From positions 1 to 6,151 of the forward strand of contig DAOUZU010000067.1 in assembly GCA_030665535.1 (NCBI GenBank): a stretch of DNA of 6,151 nt, read 5' to 3'. This DNA comes from Dehalococcoidia bacterium. GTDB lineage: Bacteria > Chloroflexota > Dehalococcoidia > Dehalococcoidales > JAUXAE01. A program made the translations under genes and the position numbers. Shown in pieces: positions 1 to 4,412 of this stretch (position 1 is its first letter; every line of letters starts with the position of its first letter). The notes under the pieces were generated by a model. That model ran no database searches, was not told the origin of the DNA, and saw only the letters and a list, made by a program, of their open reading frames with translations.

Positions 1-2
1 CC

Positions 3-752
3 GCCATGGGCGGCGAGGCAGCCTACGTACTGGTATCGCTGGCCCTGCCCGATGACACCGATGTGGCTGATATCACTGCCCTCTACTCAGGGATGATTGA
101 GCTGGCCGGCCAGCACGACGTGGCCATAGCCGGCGGCAACATAAGCCAGGCGCCCCTGGTGGTTATCAACGTGGCCGCTAGCGGCAGCGCCGCCGCCGGG
201 GACAAGCTATTGCGCCGCGATAGCGCCAAACCCGACGACAGAATAGCCGTCAGCGGACACCCCGGCACGGCCGCCGCCGGCCTGGAAATGCTTACCACAG
301 GGACAACCTTTGATGCGGAGACGCAGGCTGTTTTAAGTGGCTCCTTTCTCCGCCCCCAGCCACGTCTGGCCCTGGGCCAACTGCTGGTAAGGCGGGGCGT
401 GACTGCCGCCATAGACCTGAGCGACGGGCTGCTGGCCGACCTGGGCCACCTCTGCCGGGCCAGCGGAACCGGCGCCCGCCTAGAGAAGGAGCGGCTGCCC
501 GTTCACCCCGCCGTCAGGGCCGGTTTCCATAACCGGGCTGCCGAACTGGCCCTCTCCGGCGGCGAGGACTACGAGCTGCTGTTTACCGCCGGCGCCGAAA
601 TAATAGACCGCATAGCCGCCGAAGCCGGCCTGCCCATTACGGTTATCGGTGAAATTGTAGCCGGCCCGCCCGGAGACATAACCCTGGTGGACAGGGACGG
701 AAAACATCACAAGCCGCGCCAGGCAGGATGGGAACACTTTGCCGCCCGATGA
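3..752 (+). CDS. thiL: Thiamine-monophosphate kinase ThiL, 5'-truncated
   Basis: ThiL phosphorylates thiamine monophosphate with ATP to give thiamine diphosphate, the last step of cofactor synthesis, in the cytoplasm. The visible 249 residues match the family from its MGGE segment onward: MGGEAAYVLVSLALP at the left edge, an AGGNIS metal-binding loop (about 135-155), AIDLSDGLLADL (408-443) and ALSGGEDYELLF (about 549-584). The ATG at 6 is internal to the conserved core, because the reading frame is open to the window edge and family members carry roughly 80 more residues before MGGE. The loop usually reads GGDT; here an Asn replaces the Asp. The stop overlaps the start of tsaE by 14 bases, so the two are probably co-transcribed. 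AIR synthase-like relatives (PurM, SelD, HypE) share the fold, but the SDGL and GGEDYELLF motifs favour ThiL. Confidence 0.93.
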   Translation, partial: AMGGEAAYVLVSLALPDDTDVADITALYSGMIELAGQHDVAIAGGNISQAPLVVINVAASGSAAAGDKLLRRDSAKPDDRIAVSGHPGTAAAGLEMLTTGTTFDAETQAVLSGSFLRPQPRLALGQLLVRRGVTAAIDLSDGLLADLGHLCRASGTGARLEKERLPVHPAVRAGFHNRAAELALSGGEDYELLFTAGAEIIDRIAAEAGLPITVIGEIVAGPPGDITLVDRDGKHHKPRQAGWEHFAAR

Positions 753-1266
753 TATCTCACCCCCTGCCGGCAGCAAGAAGAAAGGCCAGCTTGATCTGAC
801 CAGCCGCCACCCCCAGGATACGCAACGGCTGGGCGCCCGCCTCGGTGAGCTGGCCAAGGCGGGCGATGTCTACCTCCTGGTGGGCAACCTGGGGGCGGGC
901 AAGACCTGCCTCACCCAGGGCATCGCCAGGGGGCTGGGTATCAAAGAATACGCCCTCAGCCCGTCTTTCGTCATCGTCCGGGAGCTTTACGGCCGACTGC
1001 CCCTCTACCACATGGACCTCTACCGGCTGGACGACACAGCCGAGATAGACGAACTGGGGCTGGACGAATACATCTACGGAAACGGCGTCTGCGTTGTTGA
1101 ATGGGCCGAGAAGGGGCTGGTCCTGCTGCCGCCAGAGCACCTGCTGGTGCAGATTGACTACCGGGAAGACACCGGGCGCCACCTCAAGCTCACCGCCATC
1201 GGCCGGCGCTACCGGGAGCTTATAGCCGCGCTGGGCAAAGGGGGCGCCGATGCTGCTGGCCATTGA
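739..1266 (+). CDS. tsaE: tRNA t6A synthesis ATPase TsaE
   Basis: TsaE is the P-loop ATPase that works with TsaB and TsaD to install threonylcarbamoyl on A37 of ANN-decoding tRNAs in the cytoplasm. In the 175-residue product, GNLGAGKT (residues 49-56) is the Walker A motif, SPSFVIVRELYG (74-85) is the switch-like loop, HMDLYRLD (91-98) is the family signature, and VVEWAEKGLVLLP (119-131) carries the conserved Glu-Trp. The loop usually reads SPTF; here it is SPSF. The start is TTG at 739, inside the thiL 3' end, preceded by the purine-rich AGGATGGGA; no better in-frame start precedes the conserved core. This gives a Lys-containing tail of about 17 residues and makes the protein slightly longer than the usual 150-160. 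Its 3' end overlaps tsaB by 17 bases. Confidence 0.95.
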   Translation: MPPDDISPPAGSKKKGQLDLTSRHPQDTQRLGARLGELAKAGDVYLLVGNLGAGKTCLTQGIARGLGIKEYALSPSFVIVRELYGRLPLYHMDLYRLDDTAEIDELGLDEYIYGNGVCVVEWAEKGLVLLPPEHLLVQIDYREDTGRHLKLTAIGRRYRELIAALGKGGADAAGH

Positions 1267-2614
1267 CACCTCCGGGGATACGGCCAGCCTGGCACTGTTT
1301 GACGGCGGGCAACCGCTGGCGGAGCTTACCTGGCAGTGCCATCGCAACCACTCCACGGAATTGCTGCCCCGCCTGAACCAGCTGCTGGAGCAGAACGGAC
1401 TGGAGACGGGCTCCATCACCGCCATAGCCATTGCCCTGGGGCCGGGCAGCTACAACGGACTGCGGGTGGGCCTGGCCACGGCCAAGGGCCTGGCCCTGAG
1501 CCTGGGCGTCCCCCTGGTGGGCCTGAGCACCCTGGAGGCCGAGGCCTACCCTCACGCCGCTACCGGCCTGCCCGTCTACGCGGTGGCCAGGGCGGGCCGG
1601 GAGTATGCCGCCGCCGCCTACCGGGGCAGAGGTCAGAACTGGCGCCGGACAGAGGCGGAGCACATCACCACCGTTGCCGCACTCTGCGACAAGATTACCA
1701 CCAGGACGGTATTTAGCGGCGACGCTATAGCCATAATCGCGGATGAACTTAAGCAAAGGCTGGGGGCCAAGGCCATAATAGCCTCGCCGGCGGCCCGGCT
1801 GCGGCGGGCCGGCTACCTGGCCGAACTGGGGTTGAAACGGCTTTCAGCCGGTGACCGCGACGACCCGGCCAGCCTGCAACCTATATATTTAAGAAAACCA
1901 CAGATAACGAAGCCCCGCAACCGCAGTCACGCCGTGGCCAGGAAAAACCAACAGCGGGCCGTCATCTGGGATATGGACGGCGTGATGGTGGACAGCGCCC
2001 CCTACCACCTCAAGGCATGGCAGGCGGCCTTCAAGAAAAGGGGCATAGACTACACCGAAGAAGACTTCAGGCACGGCTTCGGCCAGCGCAACGATACCAT
2101 AATCAGCGCTATACTGGGTGAAAAGGCCTCTCCGGAGGCGATAGAGGCCATCGCCGGGGAGAAGGAGGCCGGTTTCCGCCGCCGCATAGGACGGCGGGTG
2201 GAGCCGCTGCCGGGGGTAGCCGCCCTGGTGCGTTCATTGACCGAGAAGGGCTACAAGATGGCGGTGGCTTCGTCGGCGCCGCCGGAGAACATAGCGCTTA
2301 TAATGAAAGGGCTGAAACTGGCCGACTGCTGCCCCGTCATCATCAGCGAGCGGGACGTGACCCGGGGCAAACCCGACCCCCAGGCCTTCCTTAAGGCGGC
2401 GGAGAGGCTGGGCATAGAACCACAGAGTTGCCTGGTCATAGAGGATGCCGTGGCCGGTGTGGCCGCCGCCACAAGCGCCGGTATGGCCGTAATCGCCGTT
2501 ACCAATACGCACCCGGCGGAGAGCCTTACAAAGGCCGACCTTATCGTTAATTCCCTGGAGAAGGTCAGTACCGCCATCATTGATAAGCTAATCAACAAGA
2601 ACAGGAGAGGTTAA
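1250..2614 (+). CDS. tsaB: TsaB fused to a HAD-family (beta-phosphoglucomutase-like) hydrolase
   Basis: One uninterrupted 454-residue frame encodes two proteins that are normally separate. Residues 1-218 are TsaB, the dimerisation partner of TsaD in t6A synthesis: MLLAIDTS start, HSTELLP (34-40), GPGSYNGLRVGL (64-75; usually GPGSFTGLR) and the typical closing PIYLRKP (211-217). A basic linker (about 219-236) joins a HAD subfamily IA hydrolase: DMDGVMVDS (241-249; D241 nucleophile, D243 acid/base), VASSAP (339-344), GKPDP (373-377; K374) and IEDAVAG (397-403; acidic motif IV). All four HAD motifs are intact, so the phosphatase or phosphomutase domain is probably active; its substrate cannot be read from sequence. 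The ATG at 1250 has AAAGGGGG 5 bases upstream. A GTG at 1934 (residue 229) could start a free HAD protein but has no clear ribosome binding site. Followed directly by ndk. Confidence 0.93.
   Translation: MLLAIDTSGDTASLALFDGGQPLAELTWQCHRNHSTELLPRLNQLLEQNGLETGSITAIAIALGPGSYNGLRVGLATAKGLALSLGVPLVGLSTLEAEAYPHAATGLPVYAVARAGREYAAAAYRGRGQNWRRTEAEHITTVAALCDKITTRTVFSGDAIAIIADELKQRLGAKAIIASPAARLRRAGYLAELGLKRLSAGDRDDPASLQPIYLRKPQITKPRNRSHAVARKNQQRAVIWDMDGVMVDSAPYHLKAWQAAFKKRGIDYTEEDFRHGFGQRNDTIISAILGEKASPEAIEAIAGEKEAGFRRRIGRRVEPLPGVAALVRSLTEKGYKMAVASSAPPENIALIMKGLKLADCCPVIISERDVTRGKPDPQAFLKAAERLGIEPQSCLVIEDAVAGVAAATSAGMAVIAVTNTHPAESLTKADLIVNSLEKVSTAIIDKLINKNRRG
2603..2610 (+). promoter_or_regulatory. 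Ribosome binding site of ndk
   Basis: AGGAGAGG lies 5 bases before the ndk ATG and inside the last codons of the TsaB-HAD gene. It is the strongest Shine-Dalgarno sequence of the + strand operon. It suggests that ndk is translated efficiently on its own, although it is transcribed with the upstream genes. Confidence 0.85.
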
Positions 2615-2615
2615 A

Positions 2616-3029
2616 ATGGAAAGGTCACTGGTCATAATCAAGCCGGACGCCGTCAGCCGCGGGCTTGGCGGCGCTGTACTTAGCCGCCTGGAGGGAAAAG
2701 GCCTCCGACTGGCGGCCCTCAAGATGCTCCACCTGGACAAGGACCTGGCCCGCCGGCACTACGCCATTCACCGCGATAAGCCCTTCTTCAGTAGCCTGGT
2801 GACCTATATCACCTCGGCGCCCGTAGTGGTGGCCGTTTTCGAGGGTGATGGAGTGGTGGCCCGCATCCGGGAGGCCGCCGGGGCCACCGACCCGGCCAAT
2901 GCCGGGAAGGGCACCATCCGCGGCGACTACGGCCTGGACATAGAGAAGAACACCATCCACGGCTCGGACTCGATGGAGACGGCGGAGACGGAGATAGGGC
3001 TATTCTTCACCGAGGACGAGATTTTCTAG
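2616..3029 (+). CDS. ndk: Nucleoside diphosphate kinase
   Basis: Ndk moves the gamma-phosphate of ATP onto nucleoside diphosphates through a phosphohistidine intermediate, keeping NTP and dNTP pools balanced in the cytoplasm. The 137-residue length is normal for the bacterial enzyme. Family residues are in place: MERSLVIIKPDAV at the N-terminus with K9, YAIHRDKPFF (49-58), GATDPANAGKGTIRGDYG (89-106) with T91 and R102, and NTIHGSDS (112-119) with catalytic H115. The ATG at 2616 is fixed by the strong upstream Shine-Dalgarno and the family N-terminus. It begins 1 base after the stop of the TsaB-HAD gene, so it is the last gene of that operon. The TAG at 3027 is only 7 bases from the end of the convergent rsfS. 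Confidence 0.97.
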   Translation: MERSLVIIKPDAVSRGLGGAVLSRLEGKGLRLAALKMLHLDKDLARRHYAIHRDKPFFSSLVTYITSAPVVVAVFEGDGVVARIREAAGATDPANAGKGTIRGDYGLDIEKNTIHGSDSMETAETEIGLFFTEDEIF

Positions 3030-3036
3030 GCAGCGG

Positions 3037-3381
3037 CTACTGAATCCGCACTACCGGCCTGGCCTCGCTCCACAGGTCGTCCAGACGGTAGTGGGCACGC
3101 TGCAGCGGGGCGAAGATGTGGACGATGACATCGCCGTAGTCTATGAGCAGCCAGCCGGAGTCGGCACTGCCCTCGGTGTGGCGGGGCATAAGGCCTTCCT
3201 TCTTCAAGGCGTGCAGGATATCCTCGCTGACGGCGCTCATCTGACGACCGCTTTCGGCGCTTAAGATGACGAAGTAATCGGCGAAGCTGGCCACACCACC
3301 CACATCCAACAGCACGATATCCGCGGCCTGTTTTTCGCTGGCCACCTGAACCACCCCGCGGGCGACATCAATAGCTTCCAG
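3037..3381 (-). CDS. rsfS: Ribosomal silencing factor RsfS
   Basis: RsfS binds ribosomal protein uL14 on the 50S subunit and blocks joining with 30S, lowering translation when nutrients are scarce. Conserved segments are AADIVLLDVGG, FADYFVILSAESGRQMSAV, HTEGSADSGWLLIDYGDVIVHIF (given here only as landmarks: EG, GWLLIDYGD, VHIF) and YRLDDLW near the C-terminus. A GTG at 3354 gives 105 residues but cuts off the usual N-terminal helix. The CTG at 3381 adds nine residues (reading EAIDVARGV after the start), sits 6 bases after a perfect GGAGGT and gives 114 residues, a normal family length; I therefore chose it. The next in-frame codons upstream offer no ATG, GTG or TTG before a TAA. In many bacteria rsfS lies beside nadD; here it stands alone on the minus strand between ndk and a divergent TIM-barrel gene. 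Confidence 0.92.
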   Translation of the reverse strand: MEAIDVARGVVQVASEKQAADIVLLDVGGVASFADYFVILSAESGRQMSAVSEDILHALKKEGLMPRHTEGSADSGWLLIDYGDVIVHIFAPLQRAHYRLDDLWSEARPVVRIQ

Positions 3382-3387
3382 TAACGG

Positions 3388-3393
3388 ACCTCC
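3388..3393 (-). promoter_or_regulatory. Ribosome binding site that sets a CTG start for rsfS
   Basis: GGAGGT on the minus strand is a perfect anti-Shine-Dalgarno match, 6 bases before CTG (3381-3379). No ATG, GTG or TTG lies in the rsfS frame at a workable distance; the nearest GTG (3354) is more than 30 bases away. This placement is the main argument for the CTG start. Confidence 0.75.
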
Positions 3394-3414
3394 GGTTGCC
3401 GGTTAGGGATGATC

Positions 3415-3423
3415 ATTATAACA
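3415..3423 (-). promoter_or_regulatory. Extended -10 promoter of rsfS
   Basis: The minus strand reads TGTTATAAT, a perfect TATAAT with the TG of an extended -10 element. No TTGACA-like box is seen 15-19 bases upstream. A start near 3408 would give a leader of about 27 bases containing the GGAGGT site. The palindrome ATGATCAT (3409-3416) overlaps the downstream edge and could be an operator, but it is short enough to be chance. Confidence 0.65.
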
Positions 3424-3470
3424 CAATCAAAATACCGACCCTCCCGTCCACCGGAGCGCTTGCCACGACG

Positions 3471-3479
3471 TGCTATACT
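3471..3479 (+). promoter_or_regulatory. Extended -10 promoter, probably giving a leaderless mRNA
   Basis: TGCTATACT fits an extended -10 element and ends 6 bases before the ATG at 3486. A start site about 7 bases after the -10 would fall on or next to the A of that ATG, and no Shine-Dalgarno sequence lies in between. No -35 box is recognisable. With the rsfS promoter it forms a compact divergent promoter region between 3382 and 3485. Confidence 0.6.
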
Positions 3480-3485
3480 GTGCCG

Positions 3486-4334
3486 ATGGCAAAACTGGCC
3501 TTCGGTACCGCCGGTATCCCCGTAAGCACCCACCCGCAGACGACGATAGACGGCATCAAGCGCGTCGCCGAGCTGGGACTGGGTGCTATGGAGGTCGAGT
3601 TTGTCCAGGGGGTATATCTGGATGAGGAACAGGCCCGCCAGGTGGCCGGGGTTGCCCGAAGCCTGAAGGTTGCGCTTTCCGTCCACGCCCCCTACTTCAT
3701 CAACTTAAACGCCCGCGAAGCCAGGAAGATAAGGATGGGCCAGTCCATACTGCACCGCACCGCCCATATCGCCGGCGCACTGGATGCCCGAAGCGTCGTC
3801 TTCCACGCCGGTTTCTATATGGGTGACGCCGCCGAAGAGGCCTATCAGGCGGTTAAGCGGCACCTGTCCGAGGTGCTGGCCAGGCTCAAAACGGAGGGAA
3901 TTGATGTCACCCTCAGGCCGGAGGTCAGCGGCCGCCTGTCCCAGTTCGGCAGCCTGGAGGAGATCCTCCGGCTCTGCAAGGAGCTACCGGAACTACAGCC
4001 GGCCATTGATTTCGCCCACTGGCACGCCCGCAGCGGCGGCTTTAACTCCTACGCCGAGTTTATGGCCGTCTTAGAGCAGATGCGGGGGGAGCTGGGCGAC
4101 GGCGCCCTTGAGGATGCCCATTTTCACATCGCCGGCATTGCTTACGGGCACCGTGGGGAAAGGAAACACCTTAATCTCAAGGAGTCAGACCTTAAATACG
4201 GCGAGCTGCTCAAGGCCCTGGCCGACAGCAGGGCCAGCGGACTGGCCATCTGCGAGAGCCCCAACCGGGAGGACGATGCCCTGCTCCTCAAGGCCGGTTA
4301 CCTGGGCCTGACCGCCGCGGCCGGTGCCGGTTAA
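3486..4334 (+). CDS. Endonuclease IV-like TIM-barrel metalloprotein
   Basis: This 282-residue protein belongs to the xylose isomerase-like TIM-barrel superfamily and most resembles endonuclease IV (Nfo), which cuts DNA at abasic sites using three zinc ions. Candidate ligands in order are H67 (SVHAPYF), H107 (VVFHAGFYMG), E146 (LRPEVSG), D175 and H178 (AIDFAHWH, the D-x-x-H pair), H214 (HFHIAGI), H228 (ERKHLNL) and E257 (ICESPN). In E. coli Nfo the third-zinc segment reads D-R-H; here it is E-R-K-H, so that site differs, as I recall for archaeal-type Nfo-like proteins. The ATG at 3486 fits the family start (MAKLAFGTAGIP). A TTG at 3396 would add 30 unrelated residues across the promoters. DNA repair is the likeliest role; a sugar isomerase or other hydrolase is possible. 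Divergent from rsfS, with ftsH following under its own promoter. Confidence 0.82.
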   Translation: MAKLAFGTAGIPVSTHPQTTIDGIKRVAELGLGAMEVEFVQGVYLDEEQARQVAGVARSLKVALSVHAPYFINLNAREARKIRMGQSILHRTAHIAGALDARSVVFHAGFYMGDAAEEAYQAVKRHLSEVLARLKTEGIDVTLRPEVSGRLSQFGSLEEILRLCKELPELQPAIDFAHWHARSGGFNSYAEFMAVLEQMRGELGDGALEDAHFHIAGIAYGHRGERKHLNLKESDLKYGELLKALADSRASGLAICESPNREDDALLLKAGYLGLTAAAGAG

Positions 4335-4364
4335 AGCGGCTGGCACTGTAACGGCCTTGTCGTT

Positions 4365-4373
4365 TCTGCTATA
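4365..4373 (+). promoter_or_regulatory. Extended -10 promoter of ftsH
   Basis: TGCTATAAT is a perfect TATAAT with an upstream TG, 39 bases before the ftsH ATG and 30 bases after the preceding stop. The position 17 bases upstream reads TGTAAC, a poor -35 match. A start near 4380 would give a leader of about 33 bases. No CIRCE-type inverted repeat, the usual heat-shock operator of such bacteria, is visible between 4335 and 4412. Confidence 0.65.
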
Positions 4374-4412
4374 ATACAGGCGCCGGAGAGGTTAAGTTTT
4401 TAAGGGAATACG

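Noticed and set aside
1934..2614. The HAD hydrolase as a separate gene from GTG 1934
   Set aside because: There is no clear ribosome binding site and the frame is continuous with TsaB, so the fusion is the simpler reading; the alternative stays possible and is noted with the gene.
3019..3050. A bidirectional terminator between convergent ndk and rsfS
   Set aside because: Only a 4-base GCGG/CCGC stem with a 9-base loop is visible and there is no T run on either side.
3396..3485. A 30-residue N-terminal extension of the TIM-barrel protein from TTG 3396
   Set aside because: It has no ribosome binding site, crosses the rsfS promoter and its own -10, and is unlike the family, which starts at MAKLAFGTAGIP.
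4305..4360. An intrinsic terminator after the TIM-barrel gene
   Set aside because: Only short GCCG/CGGC pairings around the stop are visible, with no T tract; GC-rich coding sequence gives these by chance.
4385..4395. GGAGAGGTTAA in the ftsH leader, identical to 11 bases before ndk (2604-2614), as a repeat or leader-peptide ribosome binding site
   Set aside because: No start codon follows at a usable distance in the ftsH leader, and the shared string is just a Shine-Dalgarno sequence plus a stop-like triplet.
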